Origin: CAIWHR01 sp963836265 | GTDB taxonomy: Bacteria > Pseudomonadota > Gammaproteobacteria > Burkholderiales > Casimicrobiaceae | Assembly (NCBI GenBank): GCA_963836265.1 | Contig: CAWIIO010000008.1 | Span: 252,733-316,732, forward strand | Length of the DNA: 64,000 nt | Direction of reading: 5' to 3' | Shown here: piece after piece, positions 47,251 through 54,842 of the stretch | Layout: each line of letters begins with the position of its first letter | Numbering within the stretch: the stretch's first letter is position 1 | Translations under genes and position numbers: made by a program | The notes under the pieces: model-generated | What the model saw: only the letters and a program-made list of their open reading frames with translations | Told to the model about the DNA's origin: nothing | Database searches by the model: none

Positions 47251-48267
47251 ATGCGGTTGCTCGAAATCGAGGATCTGCACGTCGACTTTCCGACGCAGGG
47301 CGCCGTCATGCGCGCCGTCGAAGGCGTCTCGCTCGCGCTCGACGAGGGCGACGTGCTCGGCATCGTCGGCGAGTCGGGGTCGGGCAAGAGCGTGACGATG
47401 CTCGCGCTGTTGGGGCTCGTCCCGTTCCCCGGCCGAGTCCGCGCGCGGCGGCTCGCCTTCGCCGGCCACGATCTCGCGACGATCTCCGACCGCGACCGCC
47501 GGGCGCTCGTCGGCAAGGACGTGGCGATGATCTTCCAGGATCCATCGACGAGCCTCAACCCGTGCTTCACCATCGCCTTCCAGTTGTGCGAAACGCTGCG
47601 CCTGCACCTCGGACTCGACGGCAATGCCGCTCTGCGCCGCGCGACCGAGCTGCTCGAGCAGGTGGGCATTCCCGCCGCGTCGCGTCGGCTGCGCGACTTT
47701 CCGCACCAGCTTTCCGGCGGCATGAACCAGCGCGTGATGATTGCGATGGCGATCGCCTGCAATCCGCGGCTCCTGATCGCCGACGAGCCGACGACCGCGC
47801 TCGACGTGACGATCCAGGCGCAGATTCTCGATCTCCTGCGCGGCCTGCAGAAGGAGCGCGGCATGGCGCTCATCCTCGTCACGCACAACATGGGCGTCGT
47901 CGCCGAAATGGCCCGGCGCGTCGCCGTCATGTACGCGGGCCAGATCGTCGAGGAGCGCGGCGCCGAAGCGCTGTTCGCGGCGCCCGAGCATCCGTACACC
48001 GCCGCGCTGCTCGCCGCGATGCCCGAACGCAGCATTGGAGAGAGCCACCTCGCGACCATCCCGGGAATGGTGCCCGGCCTCTACGATCGGCCACAGGGCT
48101 GCTTGTTCGCGCCGCGCTGCCGGTACGCGACGCGCCGCTCGTGCGACACGCGGCCCGACCTGAGGCCGTGGGCCGGCGGATCGATCCGCTGTCACTATCC
48201 GCTGGGCGATCCGCAGCGCGACGCGGCGATTGCGCGCGACGGCCTCGTGGCGACCGTCACAACATGA
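47251..48267 (+). CDS. dppD: Peptide-type ABC transporter ATPase, DppD-like (operon 2)
   Basis: A 338-residue ATPase: Walker A GESGSGKSVTMLALLGL, Q-loop MIFQDPSTSLNPCFT, signature LSGGMNQRVMIAMAIA, Walker B LLIADEPTTALDV, and the C-terminal Cys tail (GCLFAPRCRYATRRSCDTRPDLR). It overlaps the next ATPase gene as ATGA. Confidence 0.92.
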   Translation: MRLLEIEDLHVDFPTQGAVMRAVEGVSLALDEGDVLGIVGESGSGKSVTMLALLGLVPFPGRVRARRLAFAGHDLATISDRDRRALVGKDVAMIFQDPSTSLNPCFTIAFQLCETLRLHLGLDGNAALRRATELLEQVGIPAASRRLRDFPHQLSGGMNQRVMIAMAIACNPRLLIADEPTTALDVTIQAQILDLLRGLQKERGMALILVTHNMGVVAEMARRVAVMYAGQIVEERGAEALFAAPEHPYTAALLAAMPERSIGESHLATIPGMVPGLYDRPQGCLFAPRCRYATRRSCDTRPDLRPWAGGSIRCHYPLGDPQRDAAIARDGLVATVTT

Positions 48268-49334
48268 GCACCGCAAGCGTGGGGACTGGCCATCCCTTGC
48301 CGGTCGTCCGCGCGCAGCATCTGTCCCGCGTCTACCAGATCCGCCGCGGCCCGCTGCGGGCGGCCGCGAAGTTGCATGCGGTGGGCGGCGTATCGTTCGC
48401 GATCGAAGCGGGCCGCACGCTGGCCGTGGTCGGCGAATCGGGCTGCGGCAAGTCGACGCTTGCGCGGGTGGTGGCGCTGATCGAAAGACCCAGCGGCGGC
48501 GAATTGCACTTCGCCGGCGCCGACGCCGTCCACGTGGCGCCGGCGGAGCAGCGCAAGCTGCGCAAGACGGTCCAGATGGTATTCCAGAACCCTTACGGAT
48601 CGCTCAATCCGCGCAAGAAGATCGGCGCCATCCTGGAGGCGCCGCTCGCGATCAACACCGACCTCGCGCCGCCGCAGCGGGCCGAGCGCTCGCGGGCAAT
48701 GCTGGCGAAAGTCGGCCTGCGCCCCGAGCATTACGTCCGCTATCCGCACATGTTCTCGGGCGGCCAGCGCCAACGGATCGCCATCGCACGCGCTCTTATG
48801 CTGAATCCCGCGCTGGTCGTCGCCGACGAGCCGGTCTCGGCGCTCGACGTCTCCGTCCAGGCGCAGGTATTGAACCTGCTCGCCGACCTCCAAGGCGAGC
48901 TCGGCCTCGCCTACCTCTTCATCTCGCACGATCTCGCCGTCGTGCGCCACATCGCGCACGAAGTGCTCGTGATGTACCTCGGGCTCGCAATGGAACAGGG
49001 CAGCAAGGAGCGGATCTTTGCCCGCCCGCTCCACCCTTACACGCAGGCGCTTCTCGCTTCGACGCCGGGGATCACTCCGGCAGACCGCCGGGAGCGCATC
49101 GTGCTCAAGGGCGAGCTGCCCTCGCCGCTCGATCCGCCGGCGGGGTGCGTGTTCTCGACCCGCTGCCCCCACGCGATCGAGCGCTGCCGCGTGGAGCGCC
49201 CGGTCCTGCGCGCACTCGACGGGAGGCAGGTATCATGCCACCTTGCGGAGCGCTTTCTGGAACCCGGTCGTCCGGATGCGGGCGATCGCGTGCTGCGGGC
49301 GGCGCAGCCTCACCAAGGAGGATTACTCACATGA
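48264..49334 (+). CDS. dppF: Peptide-type ABC transporter ATPase, DppF-like (operon 2)
   Basis: A 356-residue ATPase: Walker A GESGCGKSTLARVVALIE, Q-loop MVFQNPYGSLNPRKK, signature FSGGQRQRIAIARALM, Walker B LVVADEPVSALDVS, and the Cys tail (GCVFSTRCPHAIERCRVERP). It overlaps dppD upstream and dppA downstream by ATGA, so the five genes form one coupled operon. Confidence 0.92.
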   Translation: MSTASVGTGHPLPVVRAQHLSRVYQIRRGPLRAAAKLHAVGGVSFAIEAGRTLAVVGESGCGKSTLARVVALIERPSGGELHFAGADAVHVAPAEQRKLRKTVQMVFQNPYGSLNPRKKIGAILEAPLAINTDLAPPQRAERSRAMLAKVGLRPEHYVRYPHMFSGGQRQRIAIARALMLNPALVVADEPVSALDVSVQAQVLNLLADLQGELGLAYLFISHDLAVVRHIAHEVLVMYLGLAMEQGSKERIFARPLHPYTQALLASTPGITPADRRERIVLKGELPSPLDPPAGCVFSTRCPHAIERCRVERPVLRALDGRQVSCHLAERFLEPGRPDAGDRVLRAAQPHQGGLLT

Positions 49335-50968
49335 CGAAGCTCGATCCGGCTACGCGCCGCCCCGCCAGCGCCCGCCGCGCGCTCTTTCTCGCACTTGCGT
49401 TGCCGGTCCTGTTCGCCACGGCGGGCGCCGCAGCGAAGACCCTCGTGTTCTGCTCCGAAGGAAGCCCGGAGAACTTCTATCCCGGCATCAACACGACGGG
49501 CACGTCGTTCGACGCCAACAGCCAGATCTACAGCCGCATCGTCGACTTCGAGCGCGGCGGCACGAGCGTCGTGCCGGGTCTCGCCGAGCGCTGGGACATT
49601 TCCCCGGATGGCAGGGTCTACACCTTCCATCTGCGCAAGGGGGTGAAGTGGCACAACCACCGCGCGTGGAAGCCGACGCGCGACTTCAACGCCGACGACA
49701 TGATCTTCGCGATCGAGCGGCAGTGGAAGGAGACCAACCCGTACTTCAAGGTGACGAGCTCGAACCATTCGTATTTCAACGACATGGGGATGCCGAAGCT
49801 CCTGAAGTCGGTGGAGAAGGTCGACGACTACACGGTCAGGATCACGCTCGAACACGCCGAAGCGCCGTTCCTGTCCGACCTGGCGATGGAATACGCGGGC
49901 GTCCAGTCCAAGGAATACGCCGATGCGATGCTGAAGGGGGGGACGCCCGAAAAGCTCGATCAGGAGCCGATCGGCACCGGGCCGTTTTACCTCGTCCAAT
50001 ACCAGAAGGACGCGATCATCCGCTACAAGGCCTTCCCGCAGTTCTGGGGCGGCAAGGCCAAGATCGACGACCTGGTGTTCGCCATCACCCCGGACGCGGC
50101 GGTCCGCTGGGCGAAGTTGCAGAAGGGCGAGTGCCACGTGATGCCGTACCCGAACCCGGCCGACCTCGACGCGATGCGCAAGGACCCGAACGTCGTCGTG
50201 CTCGACCAGCCGGGATTGAACGTCGGCTACCTCGCCTACAACGTCACCAAGAAGCCGTTCGACGACGTCCGGGTGCGCAAGGCCGTCAACATGGCGATCA
50301 ACAAGAATGCGATCATCGACGCGGTCTACCTCACGACCGGCATCGCCGCCAAGAATCCGATCCCGCCGACGATGTGGTCGTACAACGATTCGATCAAGGA
50401 CGATCCGTACGACCCGGCCGCAGCGAAGAAGCTCTTGGCCGAGGCTGGTTATGCGAATGGGTTCACGACCGACCTGTGGGCGATGCCGGTGCAGCGCCCG
50501 TACAACCCGAACGCGCGGCGGATCGCGGAGCTGATGCAGGCCGATCTTGCCAAGGTCGGCATCACCGCCGAGATCAAGAGCTACGAATGGGGCGAGTACA
50601 GGAAGCGCATGCAGAACGGCGAGCACCAGATGGGGATGCTCGGCTGGACCGGCGACAACGGCGATCCCGACAACTTCCTGCACAATCTGCTCGGCTGCGA
50701 CGGAGCGAAGCCCGGCGGCAGCAACGTCTCGAAGTGGTGCTACCAGCCTTTCGACGACCTCGTGGTGAAGGCGGTGACGCTGACCGATCAGAAGCAGCGC
50801 GCCGATCTCTACATGAAGGCGCAGGTCGTCTTCAAGGAGCAGGCGCCGTGGTTCACGATCGCGCATGCGGTGCAGCTCAAGCCGGTGCGCAAGGAAGTGG
50901 TCGACTTCAAGCTCTCGCCGTTCGGTCGCCACACGTTCTACGGCGTGGACATCAAGGAAGGATCTTGA
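49331..50968 (+). CDS. dppA: Periplasmic peptide-binding protein, DppA-like
   Basis: A 545-residue family-5 extracellular solute-binding protein. The signal peptide has a basic start and the core ALFLALALPVLFATAGAAA (cleavage near residue 35), and the mature start KTLVFCSEGSPENFYPG is that of DppA. SPDGRVYTFHLRKGVKWH and GTGPFYLVQYQKD are family signatures. It delivers dipeptides (or, in relatives, haem or nickel complexes) to the permease. AAGGAGG lies about eight bases before the ATG. A terminator follows. Confidence 0.94.
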   Translation: MTKLDPATRRPASARRALFLALALPVLFATAGAAAKTLVFCSEGSPENFYPGINTTGTSFDANSQIYSRIVDFERGGTSVVPGLAERWDISPDGRVYTFHLRKGVKWHNHRAWKPTRDFNADDMIFAIERQWKETNPYFKVTSSNHSYFNDMGMPKLLKSVEKVDDYTVRITLEHAEAPFLSDLAMEYAGVQSKEYADAMLKGGTPEKLDQEPIGTGPFYLVQYQKDAIIRYKAFPQFWGGKAKIDDLVFAITPDAAVRWAKLQKGECHVMPYPNPADLDAMRKDPNVVVLDQPGLNVGYLAYNVTKKPFDDVRVRKAVNMAINKNAIIDAVYLTTGIAAKNPIPPTMWSYNDSIKDDPYDPAAAKKLLAEAGYANGFTTDLWAMPVQRPYNPNARRIAELMQADLAKVGITAEIKSYEWGEYRKRMQNGEHQMGMLGWTGDNGDPDNFLHNLLGCDGAKPGGSNVSKWCYQPFDDLVVKAVTLTDQKQRADLYMKAQVVFKEQAPWFTIAHAVQLKPVRKEVVDFKLSPFGRHTFYGVDIKEGS

Positions 50969-50997
50969 CGCGAGCGACCAGCGCGCACGAGTCGACG

Positions 50998-51030
50998 AAA
51001 CGCCTCGCCCAACGACGCGAGGCGTTTTTC
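50998..51030 (+). terminator. Rho-independent terminator of the dpp operon
   Basis: A ten-base stem, AAACGCCTCG (50998-51007) with CGAGGCGTTT (51018-51027), has a ten-base loop and continues into TTTTT on the plus strand. It lies 30 bases after the dppA stop. Confidence 0.88.
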
Positions 51031-51040
51031 CTGCGCGGTC

Positions 51041-51784
51041 TCACCGCCGCGCCGCGCGTGCCCGGCGTGCCGCAAAGAGGCAGATGCCGGCGGCTACCGA
51101 TACGTTGAGACTTCCGACGCTACCCGCAATCGGGATGGCGACCACGCGGTCGCACAGCTCGCGCGTGAGGCGTCGCAGGCCCGCGCCTTCGGCCCCGAGT
51201 ACCCACGCGACCGGGCCGGACACATCGGCCTCGAACAGGCTTTCACCGCCGGCATCGGCGCCGAGAATCCACACGCCCTTCTGCTTGAGATCGCGCAGGG
51301 TCCGCGCGAGATTGGTGACCGTGATCACCGGAATGGTCTCCGCGGCGCCGCTCGCGGCCTTCGCCACCGTAGCGTTCACGCCGACTGCCCGATCCTTCGG
51401 CACGATGATCGCATGCGCGCCGAACGCATCGGCGTTGCGCAGGCAAGCGCCGAGATTGTGCGGATCGGTAACGCCATCGAGCACCAGCAACAACGGCGGC
51501 TCGGACAGCGGCTCGAGCACGTCCTCGACGGTGACGTGAGGTGCCGCGGCATCGACGATCGCGACCACGCCCTGATGGCGGTCGGTGCCGGCGATTTCGC
51601 GCAACCGCTCGTCGGCCGCCGCGTGGACCGGGCAATGCGCCGCTTCGGCGCGGGTGACGAGGTCGCGCAGGCGCGCGTCGTGCCGCCCTGCCCCTATGTA
51701 GAGCGCGCGGATCGACTGCGGCTGCTGGCGGAGCCTCGCAGTGACCGCATGAAAGCCATGAAGGGAACGGGTTGCCGGCGACAC
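51041..51784 (-). CDS. rlmB: 23S rRNA (guanosine-2251-2'-O)-methyltransferase
   Basis: A 247-residue SPOUT methyltransferase. N-terminal part: LHGFHAVTARLRQ. Catalytic motifs: LDGVTDPHNLGACLRNADAFG, LGAEGAGLRRLTRELCD and IPIAGSVGSLNVSVAAGICLF. These match RlmB, which methylates G2251 in the 23S peptidyl-transferase loop. The start is GTG at 51784. It converges on the dpp operon. Confidence 0.9.
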   Translation of the reverse strand: MSPATRSLHGFHAVTARLRQQPQSIRALYIGAGRHDARLRDLVTRAEAAHCPVHAAADERLREIAGTDRHQGVVAIVDAAAPHVTVEDVLEPLSEPPLLLVLDGVTDPHNLGACLRNADAFGAHAIIVPKDRAVGVNATVAKAASGAAETIPVITVTNLARTLRDLKQKGVWILGADAGGESLFEADVSGPVAWVLGAEGAGLRRLTRELCDRVVAIPIAGSVGSLNVSVAAGICLFAARRARAARR

Positions 51785-51843
51785 TCTCGAATCCGCTGCA
51801 CGATGCGCCCGGAAGGCGAGCGCGCCCAGTGTACGCGAGCGAC

Positions 51844-52269
51844 TTACCGCGGGGCCTTTTCACCGGCGGCCCTGCGTGCAGCCGCCTGTCCTTCGATGAA
51901 CGCCTGGTTGCCCGGCGCCTTCTGCAGCGCCTTCCCAAACGCGTCGACCGCCTCAGGGTAGCGCTTCAGGTAGACGTAGCTCCTCGCGAGCAGCGCCCAA
52001 TCGTCGCCGGTACCGTCCTTCTCCTTCAGTCGTTGCGCGAGGCGCTCGGCGGCGACGTCGATCGACGGCGCAGCGGACGTCGGGTCCGGCGACACAGTGG
52101 GTGCCGCGGTCATCGGGACGGCGCCCGCCACCGGCTGCGGCACGGTGCGCGACGATAGCTTGAGGTACATACCCAGGCCGCTCACCAGCACAGCGCTCGC
52201 CGCGACGGCGACAACCGCGTACCGCCAACTGCGCGTTCCGGACACCATCGCATTCGCTCCGTCGGTCAA
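51844..52269 (-). CDS. Membrane-anchored TPR protein of unknown role
   Basis: A 141-residue protein with one N-terminal membrane helix (YAVVAVAASAVLVSGLGMYL, about residues 17-36), a Pro/Thr linker and a short TPR-type tail (DDWALLARSYVYLKRYPEAVDAFGKALQKAPGN). The shape recalls the C-terminal TPR part of CcmH/CycH cytochrome c assembly proteins, but no other ccm gene is near. An internal ATG at 52248 is an alternative start. It lies 59 bases upstream of rlmB on the same strand. Confidence 0.65.
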   Translation of the reverse strand: MTDGANAMVSGTRSWRYAVVAVAASAVLVSGLGMYLKLSSRTVPQPVAGAVPMTAAPTVSPDPTSAAPSIDVAAERLAQRLKEKDGTGDDWALLARSYVYLKRYPEAVDAFGKALQKAPGNQAFIEGQAAARRAAGEKAPR

Positions 52270-52417
52270 AGATCCCGGCGCCAGCCGACATCATAGACGA
52301 CGGCGCCGCGGGCACACATGCATTCGGGGGGCGCAGCCGAATGTCGTGTACTCTTGCGGTCGGTTGTCTCCGGCTACGCCGACGGGCCGGGGATCCAAGC
52401 CCTGCCCCGCGCGATCC

Positions 52418-53080
52418 ATGACCCTCGAATTTCGCCAGATCGTCGAAGGCGCGCTGCTCGTGTTCGCAGCGCTGTTGCCGATCGTCAACCCGTTTGGCGG
52501 CGCTCCCGTCTTTCTCGCCATGACAGCCGACTGCACGCCCGAGCTGCGGGCGACAATCGCGAAGCGGATTGCGGCGAACGCTTTTCTGCTACTGCTCGCA
52601 TCCGCCTTGATCGGCACGTACGTGCTCGATTTTTTCGGTCTCTCGGTTCCGATCGTGCAGGTCGCAGGTGGCATCGTCGTCTGCGCCGCGGGTTGGGAGC
52701 TGTTGCGCGCCGAAGGCGTGACGCGCGAACCACCGACCTCGCCTCCAGGCGCAGCGGAAATTGCGAGCCGTGCGTTCTATCCGCTGACGCTGCCGATAAC
52801 CGTCGGCCCCGGCACGATCTCGGTCGCGATCACGATCGGCGCCAACCATCCGCGCGAGGTGCAGGCGCTGCTCGTGAACGGTACCGCCGACGTCATTGGC
52901 GCGACGATGATCGCGGCGACCGTGTTCGTCTGCTACCGCTACGCCGACCGCGTGCTGCGCCTGCTCGGCGAGACCGGAACCAGCGTCCTGGTGCGTCTGT
53001 CCGCGTTCATCCTCTTCTGCATTGGCGTGCAGATCTTCTGGAATGGGGCGACGACGCTGCTGTCGACGATCCCCCGCTGA
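52418..53080 (+). CDS. MarC-family inner-membrane protein
   Basis: A 220-residue protein of six predicted membrane helices. Family features: ALLPIVNPFGGAPVFLAMT in the first third, RIAANAFLLLLASALIG, and FYPLTLPITVGPGTISVAITIGAN in the middle. MarC-type proteins have no settled function, and the older link with antibiotic resistance is not supported. ATG 52418 begins the family homology. It is divergent from the TPR gene, with 148 bases between. Confidence 0.88.
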   Translation: MTLEFRQIVEGALLVFAALLPIVNPFGGAPVFLAMTADCTPELRATIAKRIAANAFLLLLASALIGTYVLDFFGLSVPIVQVAGGIVVCAAGWELLRAEGVTREPPTSPPGAAEIASRAFYPLTLPITVGPGTISVAITIGANHPREVQALLVNGTADVIGATMIAATVFVCYRYADRVLRLLGETGTSVLVRLSAFILFCIGVQIFWNGATTLLSTIPR

Positions 53081-53115
53081 ACCCGCATTGAACCGAGGTT
53101 CACGTCGTTTGCAGG

Positions 53116-53145
53116 TTGGCAACGAATGGAGGATTCGGCTATAAT
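53116..53145 (+). promoter_or_regulatory. Sigma70 promoter of tRNA-Thr
   Basis: TTGGCA (53116-53121), an 18-base spacer and a consensus TATAAT (53140-53145). The start would fall near 53152, leaving a leader of about 54 bases before the tRNA. Confidence 0.75.
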
Positions 53146-53205
53146 TTTCGGCTCGCTTGCGACCGGCGGTGATCAATCGCGTGGCGCGCAATTTCATTGG
53201 TCCGT

Positions 53206-53281
53206 GCCGGTGTAGCTCAGTTGGTAGAGCAGCGCATTCGTAATGCGAAGGTCGAGGGTTCGACTCCTTCCACCGGCACCA
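53206..53281 (+). tRNA. tRNA-Thr (anticodon CGU)
   Basis: A 76-base cloverleaf. GCCGGTG pairs with CACCGGC, the anticodon loop TTCGTAA gives CGU, the T-arm is GGGTTCGACTCC, and CCA is encoded at 53279-53281. Genes to its right have a different, accessory character, so it may mark an island boundary. Confidence 0.94.
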
Positions 53282-53400
53282 TAACATCAAGCACTTAACG
53301 CATAAACCGAGAGCCCGAGCGCTCCCAGGAAGTGCATAGGGAAGTGCACAGAAGGCGCGAAAAAAACTGCGGGGACGATGGCTTCCGATGTCGTCCTTCA

Positions 53401-54804
53401 ATGCTTGCGCGCCCTGTTGAAATGCCTGCGGCATTGATGCAGCTGTGGCAGGCGGCGGCACAAAGCCGTGAAGCGCTGTCGAGTGTTCGACTTACGGGCG
53501 CTGACCCCGTGCTGCCCTCCTCCTTCGCGGTCGGCACGGCAGCGCAAGCGAGCATCGCGGCGTCCGCGCTGGCGGCGGCCGAATTGTGGCGCCTGCGGGG
53601 CGGACGGCACCAGGTTGTCTCGGTCGATATGCGCCATGCGGCCATCGAGTTCCGGAGCGAGCGCTATTTTCGCGTGGATGGAATAGCGCCCGACGAGTTC
53701 CGGGACAAGATCGCAGGCACTTACCGCTGCGGTGACGGACGGTGGGTTCGTCTGCACACGAATTTCCGGCATCACCGCGACGGGGTGCTGGCGCTCCTCG
53801 CGAGCGATTACGACAAGGCGTCGGTGCAACAGGCGCTGCTCAAGTGGCGCGCAGAGGAGTTTGAAGAGGCTGCCGCCCACGCGGGACTCGTGGTCGCTGC
53901 GCAGCGATCGTTTGAGGAATGGGATCACCACCCGCAGGGCAGAGCGGTTGCCGCGCTGCCGGTCTTCTCAATCGAGCGTATCGGCGAGGCGCCGCCTCAG
54001 CCGCTTGCCGGGGCGGCGCGCCCGCTGGGTGGAGTGCGCGTGCTCGATCTCACGCGAATCATCGCTGGCCCGGTGTGCGGCCGAACGCTCGCGGCCCACG
54101 GGGCGGACGTGCTGCTGGTTACGGCACCCCATTTGCCCGCGATCGAACCCTTGGTGATCGACACCGGACGCGGCAAGCTTTCGTGCCAGATCGACTTGCG
54201 CGATGCCGCCGGGCGGGCCACCTTGCATGCATTGGCACGCGACTCCGATGTATTCGTCCAAGGCTACCGCCCCGGCGCACTTCAATCGTTGGGATTCGGT
54301 CCGGAGCAGATGGCGCAGATTCGTCCGGGTATCGTTTACGTATCGCTCTCAGCTTATGGCCACGTCGGACCTTGGGCCGCTCGGCGCGGTTTTGATTCAC
54401 TCGTACAGACCGCGACCGGGTTCAACGTGGCCGAGGCGCAAGCAGCGGAAACCGATCGACCGAAGCCGTTGCCGGCCCAGGCGCTTGATCATGCCGCCGG
54501 CTACCTGATGGCCTTCGGCGCCATTACGGCGCTCGCCCGTCGATGTGCCGAGGGCGGAAGTTGGCACGTGCGGGTGTCGCTCGCGCAAGTGGGAAACTGG
54601 CTGCGTCACCTCGGTCGAATCGAGCGAGGCCTTGCTTGTGATGACCCTGGGTTCGATGATGTTCAAGACTTGCTGGAAGAGCAGGACTCAGGATTCGGGC
54701 GCCTGACCGCGATCCGGCATGCGGCGCAACTTTCAGAAACGCCGACGAGATGGGCGCGTCCCTCAATGCCGCTGGGGACTCATCGCGCCGTATGGCCGGA
54801 ATGA
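53401..54804 (+). CDS. CaiB/BaiF-type (family III) CoA-transferase
   Basis: A protein of about 467 residues. The C-terminal half is a recognisable family III CoA-transferase domain: PLGGVRVLDLTRIIAGPVCGRTLAAHGADVL, DVFVQGYRPGALQSLGFGP, and YGHVGPWAARRGFDSLVQTATG, with the catalytic Asp expected in GFD. The N-terminal part (residues 1-195) resembles a degenerate second copy of the fold (SSFAVGTAAQASIAASALAAAEL), as in fused members. It would move CoA between carboxylic acids. The start is ATG 53401, with 53422 as an alternative. It converges on the ATP-citrate-lyase-like gene, 38 bases apart, suggesting a shared role in organic-acid metabolism. Confidence 0.8.
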   Translation: MLARPVEMPAALMQLWQAAAQSREALSSVRLTGADPVLPSSFAVGTAAQASIAASALAAAELWRLRGGRHQVVSVDMRHAAIEFRSERYFRVDGIAPDEFRDKIAGTYRCGDGRWVRLHTNFRHHRDGVLALLASDYDKASVQQALLKWRAEEFEEAAAHAGLVVAAQRSFEEWDHHPQGRAVAALPVFSIERIGEAPPQPLAGAARPLGGVRVLDLTRIIAGPVCGRTLAAHGADVLLVTAPHLPAIEPLVIDTGRGKLSCQIDLRDAAGRATLHALARDSDVFVQGYRPGALQSLGFGPEQMAQIRPGIVYVSLSAYGHVGPWAARRGFDSLVQTATGFNVAEAQAAETDRPKPLPAQALDHAAGYLMAFGAITALARRCAEGGSWHVRVSLAQVGNWLRHLGRIERGLACDDPGFDDVQDLLEEQDSGFGRLTAIRHAAQLSETPTRWARPSMPLGTHRAVWPE

Positions 54805-54842
54805 CGCCGGGCTCGCTGACGAACGAGGTTGATCGGTTGTCC

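Noticed and set aside
53332..53400. An earlier start for the CoA-transferase at a GTG within 60 bases of the tRNA-Thr
   Set aside because: The added residues are basic and unlike the family; ATG at 53401 fits better.
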